This document shows positions 1-12,082 of a stretch of DNA of 64,000 nt, piece by piece. The stretch comes from Uloborus plumipes (taxonomy: Eukaryota; Arthropoda; Arachnida; Araneae; Uloboridae): assembly GCA_038373865.1 (NCBI GenBank), contig JAXGGA010002323.1:1-64000 (forward strand), in the 5' to 3' direction. The position numbers were made by a program, and so were the translations under genes. Under the pieces are notes generated by a model. The model searched no databases and was not told the DNA's origin. It worked only from the letters and a program-made list of their open reading frames with translations. Within the stretch, counting starts at the first letter, position 1; each line of letters begins with the position of its first letter.

Positions 1-146
1 AAAAAAAAAAAAATTTTATTAAATAGTGGTTAAATTAAATAATAAATACAAAACTATTATATACAAAAATGCTTTTCATAATTTCTCACTGAAAATTTTC
101 GGAGGGGGTTTGAACCCTAAAAACCCACCCCTTAAATACGGCCCTG
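1..146. mobile_element. Right end of a hAT-like element (left end outside window)
   Basis: The stretch ends in ACGGCCCTG; its reverse complement, CAGGGCCGTATTTA, has the form of a hAT terminal inverted repeat and resembles the CAAGGCCGTATCCA terminus of the element at 38352. The opposite end would lie left of the window, so neither target duplication nor length can be checked. No coding remnant is visible. Confidence 0.4.
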
Positions 147-484
147 TAATATACTCATAAAAATTAAGAGCTATTCTTTTACACATATGGCGTAGCAATA
201 AACCCAAGAAATAGCTGTTTAGAATATGTAAAGAAAAAACTAGTATTTTTCGAGCATGGTTGTTTCCCTGTCACAAGAAGGGAACCTTTTTTCATGGCAA
301 TTGAGCTTTTTAAACGTATGTTGCAGTCGTAAAATGGACCAATATTAAGTAAATCACTAATTTAGTACTAGCTGACCAGCTCGAAGTTTTCGCGCTTGAG
401 AGCAGTAATTCAAAAATTCGATTTTTCCGGTAATTTTTAGGAAAATAGCGCCCCCCCCCCCAAAAAAAAAGAGAAACAAGCGTA
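147..484. other. Non-coding spacer
   Basis: AT-rich DNA without a recognisable gene. It contains an 11-base C run at 451-461 followed by an A run. Confidence 0.5.
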
Positions 485-1875
485 CACTGTTAAAACTACG
501 GGTGACGCAGGGGTGCCAATAAGAAAGCTTGGGTGAAAGCAAGGTGCCACGGGGTGCCACAGCGAATTTGAAAAGCTCTTACCGCACTAAAAAGCCTCCC
601 ATCGGCACCATTTGGGGTGAATGAAGCTTGCGCATGCTCAGTGAGACTTCTCGCCGTACCAAAAGGCACCTTTGACAGAATGCGCCTGCGCGAGGTCTCA
701 TCATCATCATCAACCATTTGAATGGCGGACATCTTGTTTACGTCGACACGACAGAATTTTCGGTACAGTGTTTTCACAGTCTTGGATTTCACCTTGAGTT
801 TATTACAAAAATGGATTAATTCTTCATATTAGTCTTCGAATTCTCACGTAAGTACATGCATTTGATAATAGTTCTAAGAATTTCCAACATATTTGTACAA
901 TCATTTCAAAGTGTACGAACGGAAATTTATCTCTGTGCAGCGAATCTCTTTTGCCGTGCAGATACAAACAAGCAGCAGAACGCGAAGGGAAGGAAAAAAA
1001 AGAAACTTGGAATGACTCTTTCTTTCTTTCTTATTTGTTTTTATCATACGTATATGTATATGCTATTTTAATGCCATGCATTTCGGGCTGTCGCTAATAT
1101 CTTTCGTTGGCGTTATTGATAACAAATGCTGAGTTCGTTATTGCCAGAGCTTACTTTTTTTGTTCCATCAGTTGAATTGATCCTTAAAATATATTTCGAT
1201 TTTTAATCTGTCGAGAAACTTGACGTTTAACAAACACTGCTTTTCAAATACCCCATATCTTTTATTCCATAAAGATATTTAAATGTCGAACTATACATAC
1301 CTATTAATATGTTACCCTTGATTAAAATTTTATAAGTTAATGAAGCGATTCAATTTTTTATTGATAGAATAATATAACTGAATATTTTTGATTGTTTTTG
1401 AAAGGTATCCATAAAATACCCTCCCTCTTCATTTTCGGTACAGATAATGCTGCAGTAAATGTCAATAGCATTTTAAAACTACTGAGTTTAATTCAAGTCA
1501 CGAATTCTTTTAAAATATGTTGGAAAGTCTGAACTGTGGGAAAATGCCTTAAATTACAAGTTTCGATCATTTTCAAATCGGAATTCAAGGTGAAAATGTA
1601 CCAAGACTTTGTGAATAAAAGCAATAAATAAAAGTAAACACAATTGAAAAACAAAAACGCACACAGCACAGGGGGGATCTGCAATAGTGAACAGTGAGGG
1701 TGCCATTATGCTCTCCTATACGGTTCCATCTTTCACCCGCGCTGCTCGTTGAATTGAGGGTGCCAGTTTTTCACCCAAGCCAAGGGTGAAATCTCGGCAC
1801 CCTTCTGGGTGCCGCTCCTGTTACAAGCGTTTCACCCCGGAAAGGTGCCAATTGCAACCATTAGTTTTAACAGTG
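485..1875. mobile_element. Non-autonomous Tc1/mariner-like element, 1.39 kb, TA-flanked
   Basis: The left end CACTGTTAAAACTA (485) and the right end TAGTTTTAACAGTG (to 1875) form a 14-bp terminal inverted repeat, with TA directly outside each end (483-484 and 1876-1877), the hallmark target duplication of Tc1/mariner transposons. Both subterminal regions are rich in GGGTGCC and GGGTGAAA motifs in either orientation (roughly 510-620 and 1690-1850), probably recognition or foldback sequence. There is no transposase reading frame, so any mobility would depend on an enzyme supplied elsewhere. Confidence 0.7.
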
Positions 1876-1877
1876 TA

Positions 1878-2375
1878 AAGTTATTTTTTTTTTTTTTGCT
1901 GAATGATGAATTACTTTTGTAGTTTTACGCAATGTATTATGTTTAAACAAAAAAAAGATCTCTCCAACCGCGCCATTGCATATCAGTTTTCGTATGCTAT
2001 TCCTTGTAATATTGAGCAAAAAAAAAAAGAATAAATGAAAAGTGACACAAAATAAACAGTGGGTCTATTTTTCGCCAATATCCAGCACGATAATTATAAA
2101 TCAAAGGCAAATCATAGAATATGATTTAGAAATAAAGACGTTCTCGCATGGTAACAGAAAACAAGCTAGAGAAATATTATTGTGTAAGATTTTAATTACG
2201 ATTTACCGAGTTAAAATCAAGCCCCCCCCCCCCCCCCCGATTTTAACAGCAACAGAACTGTAGCTCAGGATCTTGCAACTCTTTTTTTAATATTTTCACA
2301 TTTTTGATCATAAACATTTCATGTATCTTCCAGAATTTCTTTAAATAAATCATTTTCTTACCAGTAGCCAACAAT
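1878..2375. other. Non-coding spacer
   Basis: AT-rich and without a recognisable gene. It holds a 17-base C run at 2222-2238. Confidence 0.5.
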
Positions 2376-2550
2376 GAAGGGAGGTCGGACATAAGGTCCG
2401 AAACCAAAAGGTCAGCGGACAGAAGGTCCACGCCCAAAGATCCGAGGGACAGAATATCCAGCGGACATAAGACCCGGCGTGCAAAAGATTCTCGGGCAGA
2501 AGGTCTCCCTTTTTGGAAAACTGAGACATAAGGTCCAGTTTTCTGAGGGT
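2376..2550. repeat. Degenerate minisatellite of a GGACATAAGGTCC-type unit
   Basis: About seven imperfect units of roughly 22-25 bases, each built round a short palindrome of the form GGAC(A/T)(T/G)AAGGTCC (clear near 2386, 2413 and 2520). The units diverge strongly from one another. Open frames here are by-products of the repetition and are not genes. Confidence 0.6.
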
Positions 2551-2655
2551 CCAATGAAGATGCCTATCGTTGCGCCCCTATCTCTTTAGAGCATAAAAAG
2601 CATCCACTGGTAATTGTGATAGCGAGTTACCAAGACGTGTCAGGACCATAGTACC

Positions 2656-5600
2656 CAGAGGCGTAGCAAGGGGTGGGCGAATCGGGCGACCGCCCAGGGC
2701 CCCGCGCCTCCCGGGGCCTCGCATCTCCACTTTGCACTGAATTTTTCTAAATTAAAACTATGTTCTAAGACAAAATTTTATTAAGTATTCCCGGATCATA
2801 CAGTTAAAAACAGCAGTTTTTCTCGTCCAAAATTAGAAAAACGAAGGGGTCTTGCTTAGAACTTCTGTCCAATCCAAGTTTTCCCGAACTTTCGGCGCGC
2901 TCTCATTATAGAACATCTTCGACAATTAAAGAACGTCTGCCCACCCCCCTCTCCCCTAACTCGACCAAGGAAACAATGTGTCACTACAAAATCACGTCCA
3001 CTTATATGTAAATACATTGATTTCTCAGAGTCAGAGGGGGGGGCAATTGACCCCCCTGCCCTCCTTTAATGACGGGCCTGCCCGAGAGACCTAGTCTGCA
3101 GAGTCTGGTTACTGACTAGGCCCCCTGCTTTTTAGGGGCCCCCAAATAGTAAAAATTGATTTAGTCAATGGATGAAATTGTAAGGTTGGCTAGATGGAAA
3201 CCCAAAAGCATAAGCGTAGCGTCGGGAGGGGGAAGGCACGTGCCCCCTCCTTTAACTTGCTGGGACACTTACTGTTTTACAAACATGAAGTTTTCCGAAA
3301 TCAACATGAAAACCATAGTTAGAATATCATTTATAGTTTTTTTCTTTTATTTCATCTTAGTAGAATTCCCACATGGCTGGAGTGGAGGGAGGGGGGAATA
3401 CAGGCCCTCCGTCAAAAATTTCAGTGTTGGATACCTGAACCTGAATATATCCAATATTATGACGAAAATCGTCAAAAAGAATGCTTCCGTTTATGTTACC
3501 TACAGCCAGAATTACCGTCTGGAAAAGTGTTTTGGTCAAAGGATTCATTAGGATTGCCAATAATGTTAAATGCAAGGCCTCTGGGGGATCTTTACTTCGC
3601 TGCGCCAGATTTTATCTTGACCTTCTCCATGTTTCTTCGTTTCTAAAATAACTTTAGAAGTGTCAGGGTTCGTGCGCTTCGCCAAAACTCCTCTAACTCC
3701 TTCATTTTAGTTTTTTTTTTTTTTTTTTTGGAAGGGGCCCTTCAAACTCACGCATTTTGGAACTAAATCCTTCAAAACTCCTTCTTTTTTTTATTTAAGA
3801 CTATATTTTCTTCCTCTGTGATAGTTGTTCTCTAGACAAATCAATTTTCTTACTTTTCCAATTAAAGAAATATTATTTTCAATTTTCCACATTGAAAGTA
3901 AATCAGTGATTTACCACTAAAACACTTCGCACTGAAATTCAGGAAGCAGACCTACATTGTCTCATTAGAACCACCGCCATGGGATGAAAATAGAGGTTCT
4001 TAAGAATCAATTAAAAAGGGTCTTTGTTTTGATTATAATTAGCTTAAAATGCCTCGTTTCAAAAAAGTAGCTGCTTAGAACTAGAATTTGAAAGCTACAG
4101 GCAAATTATAGTATTTGACTTCCTTCTTGAACTTTTTCCTAGTCAAGATATCTATATTTAAACATATGTTGGAAGAAAATTTATAAATAAAGTAAAAATA
4201 CTCGATTCCTTTTTCTTTGTGCGATTAAATTCAATGTAAAATGTAAATATTAATAATAAAATATGAATTTTAGCATAGAATTTATTATCTTTCTTCGCAA
4301 TTCAAAAATTTCAATTTCTCAATGATTCTTTCGAGCATTTGTCAGTCATAATCACACCAAAAAAGAAATTGAATACTAATAGCAAAAACTTAACTAAAAA
4401 AGTCTTATGTATAATAAAGCAAACTACATCTTTATTCTTGTCTAAAAACCATTTTACATTACGTAGTTTGGGTAACAGAATACATAGTTCTCGTCTCATA
4501 CTTGATTTATTAACTTTTTACTTAAATGTTATGACTAATTTAAGAATATACTTACGGTTTTACTTTTGTTTTCGGTACGTTTTGTTTTTCTTTTCTTTTA
4601 AAACTTATTTTGAATCTCATTAACTTTTGTCATTGTAATATGACCTATTCCAGGAAGATAATTCGTAAAATTGTATACAGATATTTAACTAAAGTTTTTG
4701 ATGCAATCTTTTTTAAGGCTATAATTTTAATTTATTTCGATGTTCACTATTTTTTCCTTTAACTGCTTTAAGAATTTCAATTGAGTGCGTTTTACACAAC
4801 TTTTTTTGTTTGCCTTTTAACCTTTTTCTTTCGGAAAGAGCGATCCATTTCTTCCCATACTAGATTGGATATAGAGTTCGGTCACTAAGGTCAAAGGCAG
4901 TAACCGCTAGATAACATGGGATTTTTCATTTTACTCTCAAAATAACTTTGTTAAGTATGCCATATTTTAGCAATTTTTCAGGCAACGTATTCTTATTCTA
5001 CTACCTCGCTCTTACTTCTTGTTGATTAATGCCAACGATTTGCGGAACCATAACCCATTTTTATTTTGATCGAATGTATAACTTTGGAGGATTTTTGCTT
5101 GCTTCTTTTTTGTTGTCATATTTTTGTAGTCTCAGTTACCAAAAATTCTCCCCGAACGCCTGAAATTGGGGATAATCTGCTCTACACCCCCCCCCCCAAA
5201 AAAAAAAACAGGTCATTGCATCACTTTTCTAATACCCTTCCCGCCACAAAGTCAAATCCAAAAAACGGCCTGAGCATTGAAAAAAAGCGAAAAACCATGG
5301 AGGTGTTGTGTGTCAGCGCAAAATACACGCTAATTGGAAAAATTGGTCTGTTTTGCAAACGAATAAGTTGTTCAGAACTACAAAAGAAGCCTGTAATATC
5401 TTAGGAACCCCGTTAAAACTCAATCCAACCTTGGTGGTAACTTGAAACTGAGAAAAAAATATTAAATAAATTCATCATGCAATTCATCGTAAAAGTAAGA
5501 CGAGTGCTTTTTTGGTGCAAAATCTAAATGAAAAATCTGGGAGTTTATGGGAAAGGGGGGGGGGTCATGAGCTACTCCTGAATCCTGAATTTTTAGATAA

Positions 5601-6646
5601 TTAGTAACTAACGTTTCTAAAGCGTTTTCTTACACCCAGAGCTTGATTTACCAATAGGCCTATTAGACTCCCTCCACACCTTGCTCAGGGTATTACTAAA
5701 ATTGTTCATTAATATTTTAAAGGACAAGGAAAGCTTTTTCTGAATAAACTCATCAACAGAAACAGGAAAATAACAATAAACGTTTTATTTGAATTAATTG
5801 TCAGTGAAGTTTAGATTGTACCTTATGTGAATAGTTGTAATGTGTACCTGGCATGAGTGAAATAAAGATTCAATGACACCGCAGCCTATAGCCATGTAAG
5901 TGAACTGACAAAAGAAAAAAAAAAAAGAAAAAAAAAATGCAATTTTAACTCAATGGTTTTGTTTCCTCAAATTGTTTCAGTGAAGTAAATTTTGCAAATT
6001 GGACGGGCTACTGTCCCAAAATTTCTGAGCCAAGTCCAGCATACACCATTTACACACAGTTGAAAACGTCCCCCCCCCCTTCCCCTTTTATTCAGGAGCT
6101 GTTAATTGCAGATGCTAATTTTGTAAACATGAATTTTTTATCAATTAGTTGAATTTCTTGATTTTAAGTCTATGTTTTTTCTCCTGAAACAAATTAACTG
6201 TGCTAAAAAAATTACACTAATGGGTGCAACATCAAACCGCAGACTTTATGCACAACCGATCTTTTACAACGTAATATCAATAAATTTTTGAATGAATAAG
6301 TATTTATTTGCAGTTTTATAAGTTATAAATTTATTTCATAGCTCATCAAAATACTGTGAAAAAAAGTTAATTATGTCAATCATTTCAAAGTAATTCAAAC
6401 TGCCCAGAAATATATGTAATTATTTCATATTGTATGTTTTTATCTCAAATATTTTTTGAAATGTATAATATTTTAATTTTTATGATTGACAACAAATAGG
6501 AGAAGGTTTTCTTTTATTATTATTTTTTTTTTTTACACAAAATAGTTGAATAACTTAAACTGGAATCTATCTCGAAAGGGGAGGGTGGCTCGGGGCCTCG
6601 CAAAATTTATTCGCCCAGTTTTAATTTTGTTCTTGCTACGCCACTG
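2656..6646. mobile_element. Defective hAT transposon, 4.0 kb, 8-bp TSD ATAGTACC
   Basis: The left terminus CAGAGGCGTAGCAAG and the right terminus CTTGCTACGCCACTG pair as a 15-bp inverted repeat with one mismatch. The 8-bp direct repeat ATAGTACC sits immediately outside (2648-2655 and 6647-6654), which is diagnostic for hAT insertions. GGGGCCTCGCA occurs near each end (about 2713 and 6593) in the same orientation. No hAT transposase can be read in the interior, which is AT-rich with several C, G, A and T homopolymers and probably contains older insertions, so the element is non-autonomous or eroded. Confidence 0.85.
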
Positions 6647-6654
6647 ATAGTACC

Positions 6655-7344
6655 GTGTAATAAAACTTAAAAACAAAGCAATTTCAATAAAGATCAAAGT
6701 CCATCAAAACATTCGCTTTAAAAAACGAATAAAAAAATAAATAGATAAAAAAATGAAAGAAATAATCTAGCAAAAAAAAAAAAAAAAAAGGATTCCTAAA
6801 CATGCGAGTGCGCTGCCTGTAACTGATTCTACTGACCCCCTTGTTAAGAACACAGCTTAATTCCTTTTCAAAAATAGATTGAATATTTAAATTAATTCAC
6901 CATTTTACGGCATTATTTCAAAATTCTTACACATATTTGAGAGCTATTAAAGGTCTCATCGCTTATTCTATTATTTCTCTCGCGCTCTATTTCATTCCAG
7001 TGTTAGTTTTGTCAACACAACCTGTCCATTTTCAGCCTTTCGCTGAAAACTTACTCCCCCCGTGCTAAAATGCTCCCGTGACCCCCAAAATGTGACCCCC
7101 CCCTCTCTATTTAAGACGATCGCGCATCGCGCCATCGTGGAAGGGCCCCTCTGGCCATCCGTATGGCGATGCCCCCGCGTTGGCGACGTATCGCCACAAC
7201 AGTGGGTAAAACTCTTTTTACTAAAATTGTTTCGCCAAATGATCTCCTAAATGTTGGCTTTTCCCGTTTCAAATCTTTGACGGACGATGGTCGAAAAGTA
7301 GAAGCACTGATTTGTGTTGGAGTGTCCAATCTTATGCGAAGCTA
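6655..7344. other. Spacer with A tract and a locally GC-rich patch
   Basis: Non-coding, with an A tract near 6771-6789. A GC-richer patch at 7100-7200 has overlapping frames on both strands but no recognisable protein; it leads directly into the repeat copy that starts about 7345. Confidence 0.4.
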
Positions 7345-7650
7345 TAGAATCTTTGATTCTACCCTAAACAGTGATCAGAATAACCAAATTTGAGCCTGAT
7401 AATCGTCTTAGGTCAATAAAGGCACAAACTTGACGATTTGATCATTTTTTTCAAGACACGAAAAAGAGGCCTTTATAAAGTAATTTTTACTGGCTGAACC
7501 ATAAGGCTTATGGAGCAATAATTTGGTACGGTTTCATGCAAGTCTTATATGTACATCCAAAAAAAAATTCATGAAAATCGGAGGGGGTCGAGTGGGGATT
7601 TTCTCGAAATTTGGGGCACTTGACATGGAATGACCCATTTGCAATTTACG
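7345..7650 (+). repeat. Dispersed repeat A, copy 1 (ends TGGAATGACCCA)
   Basis: This stretch closely matches 56806-57735 once the insertion in that copy is removed: both contain ACCCTAAACAGTGATCAGAAT, GAGCCTGATAA, TAATCGTCTTAGGTC, the segment about the aaccataaggcttatgg block, and finish with TGGAATGACCCA. The terminus resembles the GGTCATTCCA ends of several other palindromic repeats in the window. Here the junction GATAATCG is uninterrupted and preserves the empty site of the MITE found in copy 2. Confidence 0.7.
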
Positions 7651-9639
7651 GCTATTCGCCATTGGCAGAGTACCTAATCAAAATTTAACCAAGTAGGCAG
7701 AGTACAGAGTATTTACCGAGTACTCGGTACATCACTATTGGAGACTCTTGGTGTAATTCGATACGATAGATGTTCTACAATTTTTAGATTGGACACACTT
7801 TAGAACCACTGGTCTTTTTCTTTCCTACAGTTTCAAAAGAATTTGTGTGCCCAACTTTTTTTATATTGCAACGGGAAGTTTTGTTAGTTAATGCTTCTGT
7901 TTTTTGTTTTATAAATTTGATTATTAAAAAGGCTTTAAAATGTTACTATTCATATACAAGAAGGATACTTAGTATAATCATAAACATTTCATTTTCCTCT
8001 GAACTGAAGCCCCAACAATTTATCAATCATTAATCATAAGCAAACACACAGTTGATAAAAGTATATTTCGGATCACTTGATCACTTTGCAATCCAAATTT
8101 GTCGCTCGTGTTCACCAAATACTATCTCCATTATTATTGTCCCGCAGGTTTGGGTTCAATATTATTTTGTTAATGATGTACTACGGACACGGAATTCTTT
8201 CGACTTTGCAGATATCGCCAGAAGGTAAATGAAACAATTGATCAAAATTTCAATGATTGGGCCAAAGTCTCAAATGTCAAAATATTCCACACCTTCGGAG
8301 GTCTACTTTGACATGATTTTTTTTTTTTTTTTTGAGAAAGAAAAAAGTATAACTTGCATGTCAGTGCAATTCTATAGTACTAGAAAATCACGCGTCATGG
8401 TATCACCAATCCGAATTGCTTTTTTATTTCAAATAAAATATGCTATATTCGGATGGATATAATACTGGAGTTACCCGCCACAGCTTCGCCTGTGGTAAAA
8501 TTTCAACGATTTTGTTGCTGTCGCTGTATCCATAATTCTCGAATTAAAAAAGCTCTGTGCATCAAATACAGTGAAAAATTGAAACGCAATTTTACCGAAG
8601 TTTATTGGAGAAAAAAAAAGACATCTGCTTTGTCCTCGCAAAATTGAAATGTTTTACCTCTTTATCTAATATCTTTACTCACCGCAAGGTGGCACATTCA
8701 AGCTCTAAAACTGCGAACACGTTCAGGCTTGGCAAAATTTAACATATTTCACTACGCGTATTTCGCCTCCAAAAATATTTTGGAAGTCTTTTAAAGACGT
8801 GAGCTTTTTTAATACATTAAACTCTTCATCTGATTTTTCTGTTGCTAAACATTTAGAGTTATTAGTAGCGTTCTCGTCCTCCATAGGGGGCCAATTACTA
8901 TAATTTTCTAAAATTTAATGCCTAAAGTAAAATTTAAATATATTTTTTTCCCTTTTTCTTCCTCTAAATCTTTTCTCCTTATGTATAGTTTTTGTAAACG
9001 AAAGTTTTTCTCATAACATTTCTTGCTCTGAAAACAATTTAAAAAAACTTTTATATTCATTAAAAAGAATATTTTGAAAATTTCAAGGGTAGCTCTATTA
9101 TTCCACCCACCATGTACGCCTTTTCACCTTTTCCTGTGTTTCCGGAAATTTTAACATTTTTAGCTTTCATTATTATTATTACTATTTTGCGTTCAAAGTC
9201 TCTTTCGATACCACTGTCTTGGACGCAACTTACCGTTTGTAAAGATGCTCCCGGTTGTGTAATTTCTTTTGTAGGAGAGTGTCGGAAAAAATTAGATAGC
9301 GCTACATTTATGCCGAAATGTAACGTGAAAAATAATTTCTAGCTGTTTCAGTGTGTGTAGTAGCTTTACTCTTTTGCTGTTATCTATACTAAACGAGCAT
9401 GCAAAAATTTTTTTTTCACATTTTATATTTTCTCTGCGGAAACAGTTTTCGTAGCAAATTTTACTCTTTGACCGTGACTAAATAGGGTAAAAAAAATTTG
9501 GTCCGTATCCGTATCCGTGAATCTACATTTTTAATGATCCGGCACATCACTAGTAAATAGATAGTTCAAGAAAAACTGCAGCTAATTACTGCTTGTTTAA
9601 AAAGCATTAACATCAACACAGATACAGAAATCTTCCGTC
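7651..9639. other. Non-coding AT-rich spacer
   Basis: No exon-like open frame with convincing similarity was found. Small open frames (for example 8229-8647 and 9112-9342) have low complexity or no recognisable domain. Confidence 0.4.
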
Positions 9640-9840
9640 GCCTACTCCGAAGAGAAAGCGAAAAACCTCGTGCACTTATAAAGTAACTCAGACAAGAGGA
9701 ACTTCTTGGACACTTGTTCTTCTGAGGGTATCAGATTCCACCCACAAGTGACCCTACCCCGACCCTTTCCGCGAAACGCAGTCATTCATCACTCAGCGGG
9801 GAGGCTACTCGTGCCTTCGATAAAGGGGGTGGAAATTTTA
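9640..9840 (+). promoter_or_regulatory. GC-richer patch, candidate upstream region of the Maf-like gene
   Basis: This 200-base patch is clearly richer in CpG than its surroundings (ACCCCGACCCTTTCCGCG near 9755-9772) and has a TATA-like TTATAAAG at about 9676. It lies 0.75-0.9 kb upstream of the first exon I can support for the pyrophosphatase gene and could be its promoter or 5' UTR. None of the three forward frames gives the expected Maf N-terminal motif, so the assignment rests only on composition and position. Confidence 0.25.
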
Positions 9841-10573
9841 AACTCGTAATGTGGAATAGGCTCAGTTTTGTACAGATTTCTATTGTTCTAATGAAGCTAC
9901 CGAAAATATTTTTCACTCTTTGGATAGCTGAGATTACGCGCTATGATTTCATCTTTTAAAAAATTCGAATATTCCATACGGTTCGTCTAAAAATTCACTT
10001 TTCGTCCGTTGAACTTTTAAGTTCATTTTAAAAAAAATTAAATTATGTTACAGAAACACCGCAAAGATCAAAACGTGCATTTGTCGTCATAGATTAAGTC
10101 CGAAAAAGAAAGATTCGAAAATCTTAATTTGCCTGCAAGATACAGCGAAAATACGAAGATATTTTGGCCCGTAGGATAACATAGGAAGTCGAAACCCGGG
10201 AATCTCTCTGATGGGTCCTCTTAAGCAAATGCTCTGAACAAGATTTCTTGCGAAATTATTCTCAAAAAGTTTATTTTTAAGCAGCAAAGTTTTGTAATTA
10301 AAAGCAGTGATTGTACTACAAATTCTTTTGATTTTGATAGCTTGACTAGATGTAGAAAAAATAAAATTTTTATTCTCTAGTTTTATATTCTCAGTTGTTG
10401 ATTTTTAGCTCAAAAGCAAAATATTTGTTTCAAAAATTGTTTTTTGCTTACTATTTTGTTAAGAGGAGTTGGTATTCTACTTTGCCTATGATGAGCCACC
10501 ACTGATTTTATTTATTAAATTGTAATGCTTAAATGATGGAATCATGTTTTTATGCTCTTACAAAAATTTTTAG
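9841..10573. other. Non-coding sequence directly upstream of the first supported Maf exon
   Basis: AT-rich. It was searched for an N-terminal exon of the Maf family (a SPRR-type motif followed by a splice donor) and none was found. It ends with a pyrimidine-poor but usable acceptor, TTTTTAG, before 10574. Confidence 0.4.
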
Positions 10574-10711
10574 GGACTCAATTTTGACACATACCCACAT
10601 AGCTTTCCTGAGGATTTGGTTCCAGAGGAATTTGAAACAGTTGATGAGTTAGTTTATAAGACTGCTGAACTCAAAGGTCTTCATGTACTTAAAGAGTATG
10701 AATCTGAGGCT
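10574..10711 (+). CDS. Maf/ASMTL-like nucleotide pyrophosphatase, first supported exon
   Basis: This 46-codon exon, phase 0 at both ends, starts after TTTTTAG and ends GAGGCT before GTAAGT. It reads GLNFDTYPHSFPED..., then ..VDELVYKTAELKG.... This matches the Maf fold segment that follows the N-terminal SxSPRR nucleotide-binding motif: a GLxF-(x)n-S/P-E stretch, then a helix rich in Lys and Glu. Maf proteins are house-cleaning pyrophosphatases that hydrolyse non-canonical or excess nucleoside triphosphates (dTTP, UTP and modified forms) to monophosphates; in vertebrates the domain is the N-terminal half of ASMTL. The protein must begin in at least one more upstream exon of about 25-35 residues. 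I could not find it here, so it may lie left of the window. Confidence 0.85.
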
Positions 10712-11878
10712 GTAAGTGTTGATTTTTTCAAATTTTTTACCGGCTGTTTTATGCATGTTTAAGTGGTATTATGGTTTGAAAGTTGTTTAGGAATTTTATA
10801 CTCTGTTTTGAAATTGCTGTAAATAGTTTCTATGCATTAATATTTTTTCTTTTTTTTTTGTCATAATAATAATGCAGTCAGATCTTGATAGGTTACTCCT
10901 TATGATTTTGCAAAATGACCTTATAATCAGAATGATTTTAGAACCAATTCACCGGCATTTTGTCAATGATTAAGCATGTAAGAAATAATATAATTCTCTG
11001 TGAAATTTAACGTGTTCAAAAATAGTTTCTTAGGTTATAGAATTTTTGATACGATTTGTAATTAATGGAATCAGCAAGAAGTTTTAAAATATTTTAAAAT
11101 CTTTATTCAGATAAAATTGTATACAAATATGCTCAAGCAAACTGAGGTACGACTAATCTTAATTGAAATAATCCCTATTACGGGACTAATGAATATTCCT
11201 GTAATTCTATGTAAAGCCAAAAAAATCTTAGATTTGTTTCAAATACAAAATATATAAATAGATATTATGTAGTAATCTGTTGATACATGCAAGCATCCTA
11301 TCTGCTTTGTTACTACACAATATTCCACCTTAACTTGGCACTACAGGGAAAGGTACAGGACATCTCGCTCCACGTTGAGAAGTTGCTCTTGTTGATTTGG
11401 CGGTTTAAACGGGTATAGATTGAAAAACACTGCAAGAAAATAGAAAAGTTGTGTGTTCAAAACACATATTTGTAGTTTTCCTGCGTCAAATATGTTTGAT
11501 TTGGAAGTATTTTATTACAAAAGGAGAATTAAGCCGCCGAAACCCTTGGCAAGGAATTGTGTCTTCAAGGTTACGTTTGACAGACTTTCTCCCCGTAAAA
11601 TGGCAAACCCCACTACTGGTTTCTCCCCTCTTCAACCACGTGAATTACCAGAGGAAAATTATATGTTTGTCAACTGGAACCTTGAATGAGCATTTGCTCA
11701 TTGTAGATCGTAAAAAGTATTTCCATGTGGTCAGTTACTTTTCCACATAATTAAATACATTTTTGAAGCAGCTTCCGTCAGTAGGAGATAATGAATGAAA
11801 TGTGAGCACAAATTTTCAATTATTTACATGCTGCAATAATAAATACATCAATGAATTTTTTGAAGATTTATTATTTAA
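10712..11878. other. Maf-gene intron, left part
   Basis: The 10.1-kb intron runs from 10712 to 20860. This first part shows no gene or repeat I can identify. Two overlapping frames at 11451-11750 have no recognisable domain. Confidence 0.4.
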
Positions 11879-12078
11879 CCCTTAACGTATTTTTCATACT
11901 TTGTTCATTACTCTGTATTAATTTACGGCAAAATAAGGGGAAAATATTATATTTAGCATTTTAATAATTTTCTGGTTATGTAACAGTGGTGTCCCTTTCG
12001 GTGTAAAAGGTAAAATATTCATGGGAAATCGGTGTTTCGTTCAGTGGGACACCGGTGTCGCATTTTTGCTTCAAAGGG
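11879..12078. mobile_element. piggyBac-like MITE, 200 bp, TTAA-flanked
   Basis: TTAA at 11875-11878 is followed by CCCTTAACG, and the right end CTTCAAAGGG is followed by TTAA at 12079-12082. This TTAA|CCCTT...AAGGG|TTAA arrangement is typical of short piggyBac-type elements. The inverted repeat is short and there is no coding capacity. Confidence 0.55.
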
Positions 12079-12082
12079 TTAA

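Noticed and set aside
5066..5404. Maf N-terminal exon suggested by the peptide NSPRTPEIGDN
   Set aside because: It lacks the second Arg of SPRR, the surrounding residues do not fit, the stretch is inside a hAT element, and no suitable donor follows.
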